Shown here one piece after another: positions 24,419 through 34,307 of a stretch of DNA of 60,244 nt. The position numbers and the translations under genes were made by a program. Location: positions 1 to 60,244 of the forward strand of contig JADHSC010000011.1 of NCBI GenBank assembly GCA_016777125.1, read 5' to 3'. The notes under the pieces are model-generated. The model saw only the letters and a program-made list of their open reading frames with translations. It was not told the DNA's origin and searched no databases. This DNA comes from Candidatus Poseidoniaceae archaeon (GTDB lineage Archaea; Thermoplasmatota; Poseidoniia; Poseidoniales; Poseidoniaceae). Each line of letters starts with the position of its first letter. Positions within the stretch are counted from its first letter, which is position 1.

Positions 24419-26704
24419 TCATCGTGTGGTCGTTGTTGCAAGTTTTTGTTCGCATTCGTTGAGTCTTTGACGTGCTAAAGGATGATCAGGTTCGATTGCA
24501 AGAATGCCTCTCCAAGCAGCAGAAGCCATGTCAGTTTTTCCATGTGCGTGGTAGATGGCAGCCGCTCGAAGTCTTGCCTCAAGGTGATTTCCATCCGCAC
24601 GGATAGCAGCTTCAAAGTCTCCTAGTGCATTCTCCATTCGTTCCCATTCGAGGTAAAGCAATCCTCTTTGATGCCATGCATCTCCATATTCAGGAGCAAT
24701 ACGAAGCGCTTCATTCAGAGGGGCCTCCGCCCGTTCATGACGATCGAGAGCGATGTAACATGCTGCAAGCTTTGTAAGCGCTTGATGGTGGTGTGGTGCA
24801 ACTTCGAGAACATTCTTGAAACCGTCCTTTGCCTCTTCCCATTCACCTAATCGAGACTGAGCATCAGCCCGAGCGAATACCGCCACGGTTAGTTCTGGTG
24901 CAAGGGAAAGCAGAGTTTCAGCATCGGCTTTTGCTTCAACTGCTTGGTTCAATGCAAGATGGCAACTAATACGGTTTAGTCGTGCCCGAATGTGTTTAGG
25001 ATTTTCATCCAATACTTCGTTGTAGAGTCCAACCGCTCTTTCGAGTTCTCCGAGTCGGATTGCAACATTGCCACGAACATAGGAAATCGTTGTACTCTTT
25101 CCTTGGATTCCGGCAGCATCGATGTAACGAGTAGCTGCATTCAAATCATCCATATCAATTGCTAGGAGAGCAGATTCGACTGATACGGATGCATCAGTTT
25201 CACCCAACAACCTTCGCGCCCGAACAAGCGAATCACTCGCTTCATCAGCGCTCTTCAACAATCGTTGTGTTCGGGCAAGGCCTAACCATGCAACACCAAG
25301 TTCTCTATTCATAGATAGTGCAGCATTGAATGATTCGATTGCAGAAGAGAGGAGGATCTTATCGGTTTCACCTGTTCCATCTCGCGTTCTATCAGCACGA
25401 GCGAGATGTAAGCGCCCTTCAACGATATGAAGTTCAGGATGGTCAATAATTTGAGGCGTATTATCAAGTAAAACTTGAGCGGCCTCAATTCTCCCTTCTG
25501 CGAGCCTTCTCGAGGCGACAATACTACGTAACTCAGGGTCCATTGGGAATTTTTCAACCGCCTGTTCAAGACATGCTTCTGACCCAATGAGATCTCCACT
25601 TTCCGCAAGTAAATCCGCTTTCAATAAAATCAGTTTTGCACCACCACATTCGAGTGCAACAGCGTGAATAGCGGCTTTCAAAGCCTCAGCCTCTCTACCG
25701 TTTCGAATACTCAATAATTCAGCTCTAAGAGCCCAAGCATCTCCTATTTGGCGATCAAGATTTAAGCAACGATCAACAGCTTCTAGAGAGCGTTCATTTT
25801 CTCCTTCTCCTTCCAGTAAGATTGCGTATTGTAACCAATAATCAGGTTTTTGATTATCTTCTTCAAGCGCTTGCTCAATAGCCTCGATTGCTTCATTTGG
25901 AGACCCTGCACGATGGCGAAGTCCTGAAAGAAGAGATCGATCGGCTGGAGTATCAACTCCCAAAGCCTCCAAACGTCGAACTGCCTTTTCAGCACCTTCG
26001 TCTCCTTGTCGGACGAGGATGTGTGCTTGGGTTCTCAGCAATTCTGGATTGTCTGGATCATTACGCAGTCTTGCTTCGAGCCAATGTTGCCGTAGCACTT
26101 CGTCTGATTTGAGTAGAGCAATTTGTTCTAGCCCTTGCAACACAACAGCATTACCAGGTAAGGACTGATGAGCAGCGCCTAAGGCAGCAGCAGCCCAATC
26201 TATGTTCTGAAGATGGAGGGCACAGATTCCCAATTGAAGGGCTTGACGCCCATCTAAATGAAGCTCTTCAGCAGAAATATTACGCGATTCTAAAACTCCA
26301 AACAACCGATCTGCGAGAGCGATCTGCATGACAGTAAGGTCTGGCGAAAGCTCAGTAACGGAAATTGTTGAACAAACCGATTTAATGGCTGTAATCGAAG
26401 CACGTAGAGGATCCACGTCTTCCGATTGTAAATTCTGGATGTTCTGATATGCCTCGACCCCACTATTTATCTCTGGTTGAGTTGAACGCAATGCCTGAAT
26501 CAAAGCATCATACGATTCAATTTTTTCTTGAAGAGCAGATACAATTTCAGTTGTTTGTTTCGCATGCGCTCCTTGAGATTCAGAGAGAACCATTGTCCGA
26601 TCGACAACAGCTTGGAGTGTTTCCCGAGCAACAAAAATTTGCCATCCAAGGACGCCCCCAGTTAAGATGAATAGACTGAATAAAGCAATCGATAATGGTT
26701 CCAT
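24419..26704 (-). CDS. Membrane-anchored TPR-repeat protein
   Basis: Protein of 761 residues. Residues about 4-25 form a single N-terminal membrane helix, followed by a helical linker (about 30-110) and then a long array of TPR-like helical hairpins to the end (for example LARTQRLLKSADEASDSL and WHQRGLLYLEWERMENALGD). TPR arrays are protein-binding scaffolds. It most likely faces the cytoplasm or the cell exterior from the membrane; topology is not certain. It is divergent from the repetitive coiled-coil gene at 26876 with 171 bases between starts. Partners are unknown. Confidence 0.88.
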   Translation of the reverse strand: MEPLSIALFSLFILTGGVLGWQIFVARETLQAVVDRTMVLSESQGAHAKQTTEIVSALQEKIESYDALIQALRSTQPEINSGVEAYQNIQNLQSEDVDPLRASITAIKSVCSTISVTELSPDLTVMQIALADRLFGVLESRNISAEELHLDGRQALQLGICALHLQNIDWAAAALGAAHQSLPGNAVVLQGLEQIALLKSDEVLRQHWLEARLRNDPDNPELLRTQAHILVRQGDEGAEKAVRRLEALGVDTPADRSLLSGLRHRAGSPNEAIEAIEQALEEDNQKPDYWLQYAILLEGEGENERSLEAVDRCLNLDRQIGDAWALRAELLSIRNGREAEALKAAIHAVALECGGAKLILLKADLLAESGDLIGSEACLEQAVEKFPMDPELRSIVASRRLAEGRIEAAQVLLDNTPQIIDHPELHIVEGRLHLARADRTRDGTGETDKILLSSAIESFNAALSMNRELGVAWLGLARTQRLLKSADEASDSLVRARRLLGETDASVSVESALLAIDMDDLNAATRYIDAAGIQGKSTTISYVRGNVAIRLGELERAVGLYNEVLDENPKHIRARLNRISCHLALNQAVEAKADAETLLSLAPELTVAVFARADAQSRLGEWEEAKDGFKNVLEVAPHHHQALTKLAACYIALDRHERAEAPLNEALRIAPEYGDAWHQRGLLYLEWERMENALGDFEAAIRADGNHLEARLRAAAIYHAHGKTDMASAAWRGILAIEPDHPLARQRLNECEQKLATTTTR

Positions 26705-26875
26705 TAGTCAGAAAGCACACAGTCTGCCTTTATGTTCTGCGGTAAAACTGACAGTCTAGATGTCGATTTCACAGGGCCCCGCCAATCTCCAACTCCCTAT
26801 GATTCGAACAAAAAACCATCAAAAGACGGCTCACATTGAAAGACTAAGCCGTATTTTGCCCCGATAGGTGAGCCT

Positions 26876-29500
26876 ATGTCGAGCGATGAAACCACTTCTT
26901 CATCCTTCGGAGATTTAGAAGAGCATGCGTCGTCATGGGCCGAATCTGGGTTTGATACAGAAGCCATTTCAGAACATTTTGATCATAATATTCGATTATC
27001 AGATATTGAGGAAATAGAAACCACAATTCACCGCTGTGCGACCTTAAGGAAGCGTCTAGCCCTTACAAACGAAGAAAACACCTACCTTGAGCGTCTTAGA
27101 AACCCATTCAATGTTGAAGACGTAGAACTCGACTTTATGGAATGGAGTAAAACGAATTTACCATGGGAATCTGCTTGTTACCGCTATTATCCTCTCTGGT
27201 CTTCAGACGATGAAAAAGAGTCTCAATACTGGAATTTACTGCAAAACTTTGTTTCTTTTGACGAGTCGAGTTGGCCTGCTATACAACTTCTCACTCCTTT
27301 TTTGGCAGAGCCTGATACGTACGAAAACTTACTACACGAAGTTTCCAAAATAGAAGAGAGCGAAGCACGTCAACGACAGATGCTTGATGAGGCGTTATCG
27401 GTTCTACGTGAACAGGGTTTTGATATTACAAAACCAACAGGGAACTTTATCGAACAACTTTCGAAAATAGATCACTATCAGGCGATTTCAGATCGAAAAG
27501 AATATGTTCTCCTTGACATAAAAAATTCAATCCAACCGTTTGATGCAACCCTTTCAGAAACATTGGAAAAACGAACACAAGAACTCGATATCGAAGATCG
27601 AGAATCGTTGGAAAAATTAGAAAAGAATATTCAAACAATTAGCCACCACCTCAAAGAACGTCTTGTTGAGATGAATACCATCTTATCGAATTGGAGTAAT
27701 CAGGGGTTCACGTATCTTTCAACTACTCAAATCAGTTCTTCGGAATTACTTGAATGGGAGCATATGTTGCCAGAGATTGAACAATCGTTCAATATTCACT
27801 CTTCAGCAATGGAACGTTGGGAGACGATATCTACATCATGGGGATTGGAGAATGACGAGATCAAGAATATTGCAGGCAAGCTAGAGCATACTGAAACTTT
27901 CCTTGAGAAAATCGAAGGCCTGGAACAAGAATGGACGAATCTTGAACTACGGACAGCCTCAATCATCGAACACTGGGAACAATTTGGATTTGATTTAGAT
28001 ATCTGGCGATACAGAGCAACCGAAGAGCCACGTTCTGCTTTAGCAGGCCTCACCATATATGTCCCTCATCTAGAGAAGGCATCTGAATTAATGGATTCGT
28101 TGTTCAATCTCGATACCTCATTAGGAGGAGAAGAAGTAGAACAGCGGACAACACTTCTCCAAACAGTTGATTTGGACGCAGACATTCTATCGGAAATGGA
28201 GGATTGGATTGAGAAGCGCACCCTCAGAAACACACGTCATCGCCGTATGTTGGAACGAGAATGGAGTCGGTTAATGAGGGAAGGAAAAACTGAGTTCGAA
28301 CCGAATTTCTCAGATTTACATTCATTTGAGCAAGCGATTGCATCAATTGAACGACAGGGTCAACACCATCAATTCGAACACTCATCTTCCCGAATAATTA
28401 GCAATGCGAAGCGTGAATTACAACCACTTGAATCTCAAGGTTGGAATGTAGGAGAACTCATCAACTTAGCAGAGGAAGAGCCGGCCGAATTCATTCGCCA
28501 ATTTTCATTATCAAGAGTTGCAATTTCAAACATCTCTAAAATTCAAAGAAGACTTTCTGCTCTTGATTGGCGAAGAGATGTAACAAAGGGATTAGAGATT
28601 TCTGAAATGGTCCGCAATCCTCTTTCTCTTAGAGGGATTGAAACACAAATCCCAGCCTTAATACGCCATTTATCAAGCCGTCCGATCGAAGAAGAGGAAT
28701 TCAATTATCCTCTATGGTCGCCAACACAAAGACCCGTTTTGCTTCCCAAGAAAGAGAACCCTCCAAGTATGAAGAAACACGTAATTATTCAACCCCAAAC
28801 AACGTTGGAAGATGCACAAGAAGCAATCCTCGAAGCTATGGAAGAAAAGGTTGAGGTTGAAACTTCAGAACTTCAAGAAGAATCAGTAGTGGTTAAGGAA
28901 GAAGTAACCTCTAAGATCACAGTTCCTTTAGTTGAAGATAAGGCATCAGAAAAACCCATTCAAAATCTTAACGAAAAACAAGAGAAGAGCATAGAAACTA
29001 CGCCAAACCCACGCTTATTGAATTCGTTTGAATCCATCCTGAAACGCCTTTCTTTGTCTGAAGGTTTGGCCTTTAATGCTCAGGGCAATCTGAATACTAA
29101 ACATCTTAGAAGAACTCTTGCAGAACACGTAGGTATTGAGCCTAGAGATGTTCGTGTTGATAGAATGATCCGTCTTTTACTCCGACTCTTACCATCAGAC
29201 GATGCCTTCAACGATCAACGCGCAGTTTTAATTGATAAAATAGAGGAAGCCCTTCCAAAATATCAGCAGTGGATTCGAATGCGCTTAGAAGCACGACATT
29301 CAGGAGCTATTGGAAACTTCCTTGAGGATTCGATCCAGTTGGGAGCGGCATTAGAACGTACACCAGGTCCTGGAGTAAAGGTCCCCCTTACTGCAGATAC
29401 GTTACCACTCCCAGAATCTTCGAACCTACAAGATATGGAGAAAAGCGTTCAACGGCTTGTCGAAGCTCTAGATCTGGCTACAGCTGGCGGCGTGAACTAA
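26876..29500 (+). CDS. Uncharacterised repetitive helical/coiled-coil protein
   Basis: Protein of 874 residues, very rich in Glu, Leu and Ser, mostly helical, with no signal peptide or membrane segment. A degenerate unit recurs, marked by a Trp or Leu, a few residues, then G-F/W (G25-F26, G181-F182, G277-F278, G371-F372, G522-W523), spaced roughly 95 residues or a larger interval. Residues about 625-700 are a charged linker (PPSMKKHVIIQPQ and many Glu/Lys), then a compact helical C-terminal domain. No family recognised. It is divergent from the TPR gene; its TAA overlaps the convergent gene's TAG in CTAA. A cytoskeletal or scaffold role is inferred only from composition. Confidence 0.75.
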   Translation: MSSDETTSSSFGDLEEHASSWAESGFDTEAISEHFDHNIRLSDIEEIETTIHRCATLRKRLALTNEENTYLERLRNPFNVEDVELDFMEWSKTNLPWESACYRYYPLWSSDDEKESQYWNLLQNFVSFDESSWPAIQLLTPFLAEPDTYENLLHEVSKIEESEARQRQMLDEALSVLREQGFDITKPTGNFIEQLSKIDHYQAISDRKEYVLLDIKNSIQPFDATLSETLEKRTQELDIEDRESLEKLEKNIQTISHHLKERLVEMNTILSNWSNQGFTYLSTTQISSSELLEWEHMLPEIEQSFNIHSSAMERWETISTSWGLENDEIKNIAGKLEHTETFLEKIEGLEQEWTNLELRTASIIEHWEQFGFDLDIWRYRATEEPRSALAGLTIYVPHLEKASELMDSLFNLDTSLGGEEVEQRTTLLQTVDLDADILSEMEDWIEKRTLRNTRHRRMLEREWSRLMREGKTEFEPNFSDLHSFEQAIASIERQGQHHQFEHSSSRIISNAKRELQPLESQGWNVGELINLAEEEPAEFIRQFSLSRVAISNISKIQRRLSALDWRRDVTKGLEISEMVRNPLSLRGIETQIPALIRHLSSRPIEEEEFNYPLWSPTQRPVLLPKKENPPSMKKHVIIQPQTTLEDAQEAILEAMEEKVEVETSELQEESVVVKEEVTSKITVPLVEDKASEKPIQNLNEKQEKSIETTPNPRLLNSFESILKRLSLSEGLAFNAQGNLNTKHLRRTLAEHVGIEPRDVRVDRMIRLLLRLLPSDDAFNDQRAVLIDKIEEALPKYQQWIRMRLEARHSGAIGNFLEDSIQLGAALERTPGPGVKVPLTADTLPLPESSNLQDMEKSVQRLVEALDLATAGGVN

Positions 29501-30672
29501 TCTGACAACTCATCCATGAGTGCATCAGTAATTTCCTGAGACACTACTTGTTCTTGAGGAGCAGCGGCTACAGGTATACGGGGCGCTTCTGGTAGCGGCG
29601 CATCCAACGGTAATGAAGCAGAATCAAAGCCTTGCATAGAAGGCTGAGATGGAAGTATTGCTGGAGGGATTGGTAGTGGAGTCGGTTGTGGAATTACTGG
29701 TGGCGGCGGTGGTAAAGGATTCGGCTGAGGCATGACCTGCGGAGGCGGAGGTAATGGAGTGGGTTGAGGCGTTGCTTGAGGAGGCGCTGGAATAACAACA
29801 GGCTGGGTTGGTTGCGGCATTATACCACCCTCCTGCTCAGGAGCCTGAATCTCCGAAGATGCGGTTTCCATCATTGGGACTGCCGGCGTTACAGGAATCT
29901 CTACAATAGCCGGTGGCCCAACAGGAATTTGCTCATTCATCTGTGGAGGCGCTTCTATCTGCATTGGTTGAGGTGCGGGAATAGGAGATCTCAAACTCGC
30001 ATGTAATTCATCGATTGAAGTGGAATCTATTTCCCCTGTTTTCATGTAACCCGCTAAAGTAGGTCCGATTAAGGCCATACTGGCTCGGAATGTAGGCTTG
30101 AAAACACCTATCAAATCAATATCAAAAACATGGGTACTTCCACATGAAGAAAATACGAGGCGATGATTTTCCAAGTATGTAGGGGCGTATTTTATGCCGA
30201 ATAAGATGGCTGAAATTCCTAAAACCATTGTAATTTGAAACGGGAAGAGGCACAAAACCAACCCAACAAAGAACAGACCGCCACTGACTCCCATTTCCAC
30301 CTTAGTTGGTTTTTCAACAATGTGTTGGAATCCAGTTAATTCACTATCTAATGCCACTTTCAGATCAATTCGTGGCACTCCATCTTGATGCATTTTAGTT
30401 TCAACAATTCGAAACAAACCCTCTCCTACGATGATTGAAGTAGACTCAAGACCATCCTTCGATTCTGTTAATGTAAATTCAACAACTTCTTCGTCGTTAT
30501 TCAAGAAGAGTGGCTTAGCACGAATGGGAAGGGCAAGCACATCATGAATCTCTTTTTCTTCAATAGAGTCTTGCTCTGAACTTTCTATGATCTCTTCATC
30601 AGACGCAGTCGTATCGACCACATCCTCTTCATCAGAATCTTCGCCCCAGGGCGTCTCGACAAGGGAGTCCAT
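29497..30672 (-). CDS. Membrane protein with acidic N-terminus and Pro-rich tail
   Basis: Protein of 391 residues from ATG 30672 (a TTG at 30690 is the alternative). Residues 1-50 are acidic, 50-125 a likely globular domain, about 128-165 two membrane helices (VSGGLFFVGLVLCLFPF and VLGISAILFGIKYA), 165-210 another small domain, and the remainder a proline-rich region with PQPTPLPPPP-type repeats and PAVPMMET, ending in ITDALMDELSD. Unrecognised. The stop overlaps the 874-residue gene. Pro-rich tails often bind other proteins. Confidence 0.72.
   Translation of the reverse strand: MDSLVETPWGEDSDEEDVVDTTASDEEIIESSEQDSIEEKEIHDVLALPIRAKPLFLNNDEEVVEFTLTESKDGLESTSIIVGEGLFRIVETKMHQDGVPRIDLKVALDSELTGFQHIVEKPTKVEMGVSGGLFFVGLVLCLFPFQITMVLGISAILFGIKYAPTYLENHRLVFSSCGSTHVFDIDLIGVFKPTFRASMALIGPTLAGYMKTGEIDSTSIDELHASLRSPIPAPQPMQIEAPPQMNEQIPVGPPAIVEIPVTPAVPMMETASSEIQAPEQEGGIMPQPTQPVVIPAPPQATPQPTPLPPPPQVMPQPNPLPPPPPVIPQPTPLPIPPAILPSQPSMQGFDSASLPLDAPLPEAPRIPVAAAPQEQVVSQEITDALMDELSD
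29655..29790 (-). repeat. Proline-rich tandem repeats within the coding region
   Basis: Roughly three copies of a 15-17-codon unit encode variants of PQPTPLPPPPQVM, PQPNPLPPPPPVI and PQPTPLPIPPAIL. Seen on the minus strand inside the preceding gene. Such low-complexity repeats may vary in number between strains. Confidence 0.7.
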
Positions 30673-30711
30673 ACTCAGGTCTAAGACCAATCAGACCATC
30701 AACGTACCTAA

Positions 30712-31902
30712 TTATCGATGCATTTCAGAGAACCAAGACTTGGCCGCTCCGTCTTTACTGAATCCCTTTCCAGGTTTGGTTCCGATAACGGTTTCGATTG
30801 AAGCCTCAGAAGCAATTTCTTGGATGCGTTCACTGACGAGGCCATTGATGATGAGGACCTTGACGCCTTCCGTAGAAGAAGCAGTCTTAGCAATACTTGC
30901 AGCGCCCATTTCCTCACCAACACTTCCGTCAGCTAGAACAAACAAAGCCTTGTTTTTACCAAGCCCATCGAGGTGATCGAACATTTCTTGAATTTCAGCA
31001 GGTGCGACTTCAGATTCAAAGACTTCAGGCATTTCTTCTACCCAGTCGCCCTTATCTGCACCACCGTGCTTCTTTTTGTCTTCCTTGTCGTCTTTCGCCA
31101 TAATCTTTGCAAATTTAGCCGCTTCAACTTTCATAGACAGAGACTTGGTAATTGTCTTCTGTGGAAGAAGTTCCCATTCTTGTCCTGTTGGTGCTTGTGC
31201 GACAAAATCAACACGCAATATAGCATGAAGTTGGCGGAAGAGCATTTCTCCACCGCGGTCTCCATCAATAGCTAGTGTAACGGATTGCTTACCATCTGCA
31301 AGATCAATAAGCTCCTGCTTGATGTCTCCAGCGCCATCTGCGCTGATCGCATTCTTTACACCACAGTTGAGTAGATTGATGACATCATTACGGCCTTCGA
31401 CAATAATGAGGGAGTCAGAACTCTCAACATTTGGTCCACATGTTAAGCCATGGAAATTCGTTGCAGTTCCTACTGTGAGGACTGAGCGAACTTCTTCGAC
31501 AACAGTTTTGCTAGCAGCCTCGCCAGAGTTGACGAGTTGAAGCAGGAGTTCCTTTGCACGATCAACAACAGCAGTACGCTTTGTTGCACGAACGTCAGAG
31601 ATTTCTAAGACAGTGATTTTTGCTTGACACGGACCAATACGATCGATTGTTTCGAGCGCAGATCCGATAATTGCAGTTTCAACATTATCCATACTACTTG
31701 GTATGAGAATCATTCCATGCACCTTGCCGCCCTTTGTTTCTGTTTCTACGTCAACGTGTCCTACGCGAGCAGTTCGTTGCAATGTTCGTAGTTCGAGTTC
31801 GTCGCCAAGCAGACCTTCTGTTTGGCCCATGATGGCGCCAATGATGTCCTTGCGTTGAACTGTTCCGTTTACTTTGATATCGGCTTTGATGAGATACTTC
31901 AT
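30712..31902 (-). CDS. dnaG: Archaeal DnaG (primase/exosome-associated Toprim protein)
   Basis: Protein of 396 residues from ATG 31902. The N-terminus KYLIKADIKVNGTVQRKDII, then GAIMGQTEGLLGDELELR, is diagnostic of archaeal DnaG; the Toprim domain follows with LIIVEGRNDVINLL and AIDGDRGGEM. In archaea this protein is linked to the RNA exosome and may prime DNA. A charged insert (about residues 265-290, KDDKEDKKKHGG) and a C-terminal helical domain complete it. A second possible start is the CTG at 31944, which has a better Shine-Dalgarno (GGAGG, 7 bases upstream) and would add ARKNHSGNKQGKA. Confidence 0.95.
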   Translation of the reverse strand: MKYLIKADIKVNGTVQRKDIIGAIMGQTEGLLGDELELRTLQRTARVGHVDVETETKGGKVHGMILIPSSMDNVETAIIGSALETIDRIGPCQAKITVLEISDVRATKRTAVVDRAKELLLQLVNSGEAASKTVVEEVRSVLTVGTATNFHGLTCGPNVESSDSLIIVEGRNDVINLLNCGVKNAISADGAGDIKQELIDLADGKQSVTLAIDGDRGGEMLFRQLHAILRVDFVAQAPTGQEWELLPQKTITKSLSMKVEAAKFAKIMAKDDKEDKKKHGGADKGDWVEEMPEVFESEVAPAEIQEMFDHLDGLGKNKALFVLADGSVGEEMGAASIAKTASSTEGVKVLIINGLVSERIQEIASEASIETVIGTKPGKGFSKDGAAKSWFSEMHR

Positions 31903-32117
31903 CGCCTTTCCTTGTTTATTTCCTGAATGATTTTTACGAGCCAGATTAATTCCTCCTTTCGGCTTCCTCAAAGACAGTACTTTTTCGCCCTAGTTAGGCG
32001 ATACAGTACAACGGTTCCACGCAAAGCGGGTACCAAGTGAATGTGATTCGGCAAATTATCCTAGACGCTCCACCTTTTCAAGGCTGCGGCTAGAAAAACG
32101 GTAATTCGGATAATTTT

Positions 32118-32693
32118 TCATTCTTTAGGAAGCGACGATGATCGCGATTCCAAATCGTCTCTCATTTCTTTACTAAGAAACGGCAAATGAGGATCCTCAT
32201 CTCCCATGTTATTCTTCCAAGCATCCATAGCACGAGCCCATATTTCTTCATCTGCATTCCACTCAAGCCAGCGTTCGACGAAGGCGACATGTCGCTGAAC
32301 GTCTTCGTCTTCTGGAGCCAAATGTTTGAGCAAAAGATTTGTCTGTGCTAGAATCAGTCCCATAGGAGGTGCGATGAGGTATACTCCGAACGGATTACGC
32401 TCTGTTGATATAGTCAAGTGTTCTTTCCATAGTCCAAAAACAACATCATAGACATAGCCGATTAAAAACACGGTGAGGAGGACGATGACACCAATGAACA
32501 TGAGGCCAAAATATGTCGATGAAATTCCAAGGATCTCATCAGAAAAACAGAGAGTCCCACTACATTTATCGTCAAATCTCCACTGAACATAGGGCCAAAT
32601 AATCAACGTCAATGTCGTTGTCCAAAATGCCATTGAGACAACTGCCTGCGACTGCTGAATCCGCCAATATTGACGCATGATTATTTTCTTCAT
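32118..32693 (-). CDS. Uncharacterised three-helix membrane protein
   Basis: Protein of 191 residues from ATG 32693. Three hydrophobic segments (about 20-40, 54-78 and 98-118) lead to a soluble, acidic C-terminal domain (HVAFVERWLEWNADEEIWARA). C44 and C49 (DDKCSGTLCF) may form a disulfide between helices 1 and 2. No family recognised. It is divergent from the methyltransferase-like gene; the intervening 261 bases hold CAATATATTG near 32712-32721 as a possible TATA element but no visible gene. Confidence 0.65.
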   Translation of the reverse strand: MKKIIMRQYWRIQQSQAVVSMAFWTTTLTLIIWPYVQWRFDDKCSGTLCFSDEILGISSTYFGLMFIGVIVLLTVFLIGYVYDVVFGLWKEHLTISTERNPFGVYLIAPPMGLILAQTNLLLKHLAPEDEDVQRHVAFVERWLEWNADEEIWARAMDAWKNNMGDEDPHLPFLSKEMRDDLESRSSSLPKE

Positions 32694-32954
32694 AGTCTGA
32701 CGAATGCCGAACAATATATTGTTTCACCGCTTCTTTGGCTTACGAAACACGACTTCTTCACCCAATGTCAGTGAAGGGATGATTTCGCACATGCATCTTT
32801 CCATATGATGTGCTGGTTCCAATATCTACTTACGAGTAACAGCAACGCAACAATATTGATGTTCTATTACTGGAGCCCATCAATATGGAAGATTTGTTTC
32901 CTTCAATGAAACCGTTGCGGAAGTTCGCAAATCTAAACAAAGAGGGCAGTTCAA

Positions 32955-33695
32955 ATGACAGAAATTAAAGATAGTTTCAGCCACCGAATTAACCCGGTTT
33001 CAATCAACTTAACAACCTTAGAGTTTCTAAAAGATTTCATCGATAATAATGAGGTAATGAGCATACTTGAATTTGGCAGCGGGGTCTCTACTGAATTTTG
33101 GTCTGAACAATTACCACATGCCCACGTCATCTCCTACGAAAATAGTAGGAGGTATCGTAAAATTACAGCTTCAAGAGTTAACAAACACGCCGATAACATT
33201 CATGTTCGATTTGGGCCATTAAGGATAATGAAACTGTTTGGGCGACGTTACATCTCCTACAAAACCGGATCCTACCTTAGAAAAAAGGCACCTAAAACCT
33301 TCGATCTGGTATTAATCGATGGACCGCCCGGCTTTCTTTATTCAAGAGAAGCAACACTTTTACAGGCGATTGACCACATAAGCGAAAACACTCAAATCAT
33401 CCTTGATGACGCTGAAAGGGACATTGAAAAAGCCACAATCGAGAGATGGAGTGAAATGTTTGATATGCATGACTTGCAGTTCCACAAAATGGGAAAAAAG
33501 GAGATCGCAACATTTCGTATCACACCAACGCCCAAATTAGAAAAAATGCCAGAATCACCGAACCACAAGTTAGGAGAAACGATCCGACTACTCTTGACCT
33601 TCCACAGGCAGAATCTCATGCATAATCTATGGTTGTTGAAAATGCGGTTGTTAAACAAAGAACCCTTTCCTGATCAAAAAATGTCCGAGGAATGA
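32955..33695 (+). CDS. SAM-dependent methyltransferase-like protein
   Basis: Protein of 246 residues. SILEFGSGVSTEFW (about 36-49) matches methyltransferase motif I, with an acidic residue after the next strand (ISYENS) and LVLIDGPPG (about 119-127) as motif IV. The C-terminal 40 residues are basic. The substrate is unknown; similar proteins act on sugars or small molecules. It stands alone with its own upstream region, and the codons are more AT-rich than in neighbouring housekeeping genes. Confidence 0.72.
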   Translation: MTEIKDSFSHRINPVSINLTTLEFLKDFIDNNEVMSILEFGSGVSTEFWSEQLPHAHVISYENSRRYRKITASRVNKHADNIHVRFGPLRIMKLFGRRYISYKTGSYLRKKAPKTFDLVLIDGPPGFLYSREATLLQAIDHISENTQIILDDAERDIEKATIERWSEMFDMHDLQFHKMGKKEIATFRITPTPKLEKMPESPNHKLGETIRLLLTFHRQNLMHNLWLLKMRLLNKEPFPDQKMSEE

Positions 33696-33824
33696 ATTCA
33701 TTAAGAGTTCAAAATAACTCTACTTAAGGGGCACTTTGTAAATCAGGGAGTTTAACAACAAAAAACCCAGCAATGGTATAATTCCATCGCGTGGTTTCAA
33801 GAAGAAGGTGCGCGTAGCAAAATT

Positions 33825-34307
33825 GTGTCGGACTCCAATATACACCGTCTTGCTGCCTTTCGCAGTACTGTAGAGGTGATGCTTGCAGACGGCGTCTTGA
33901 CCCGAGAAGAAAAGCGACTGATTATCCGTCTCTCATCTTGTTTGAGCCTTAAATCTCACCAACCCGCAGAGATATACCAAGCCATCATTGATGGTAAGGA
34001 AACGGAGAAAGGCGATCGCCTGACAGAGGATGAGCAGAGAGAAGTGTACAAAACAATTTTCGAAATTGCAATCATAAATGCTTCTTTATCGAAAGATGAG
34101 TTCAGGGTTATGGCTCACTTACGCGACATATTTTCAATCGATGATGAAGAACATCAAATCGTCGAAGATGAACTTCGTGATATGGTCAAAGAACGGTTTG
34201 AAGATCCAAATGTTGTTGAAAAGACACTGAGCACGCTTCGGGATTCTGTGCGCCTCGTTACAACACTATTCGATAACGTCAGAAAGAAGAATCGCGGTGA
34301 AAGTTGA
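33825..34307 (+). CDS. TerB-like helical protein
   Basis: Protein of 160 residues starting at GTG 33825. The sequence FRSTVEVMLADGVLTREEKR and later NASLSKDEFRVM resemble the two acidic metal-binding helical elements of the TerB (tellurite-resistance) superfamily. TerB-like proteins are often linked to membrane or stress systems; here no other ter genes are present. The next gene's ATG shares the last base of its TGA, so they are translationally coupled. A TATA-like GTATAATT lies about 45 bases upstream. Confidence 0.65.
   Translation: MSDSNIHRLAAFRSTVEVMLADGVLTREEKRLIIRLSSCLSLKSHQPAEIYQAIIDGKETEKGDRLTEDEQREVYKTIFEIAIINASLSKDEFRVMAHLRDIFSIDDEEHQIVEDELRDMVKERFEDPNVVEKTLSTLRDSVRLVTTLFDNVRKKNRGES

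Noticed and set aside
29655-29790. CRISPR-like short repeats
   Set aside because: The repeats are contiguous, unequal and encode a Pro-rich tail; there are no spacers.
31903-32117. Possible structured RNA upstream of dnaG
   Set aside because: No tRNA-like or strong stem structure could be found by eye in this 215-base stretch.
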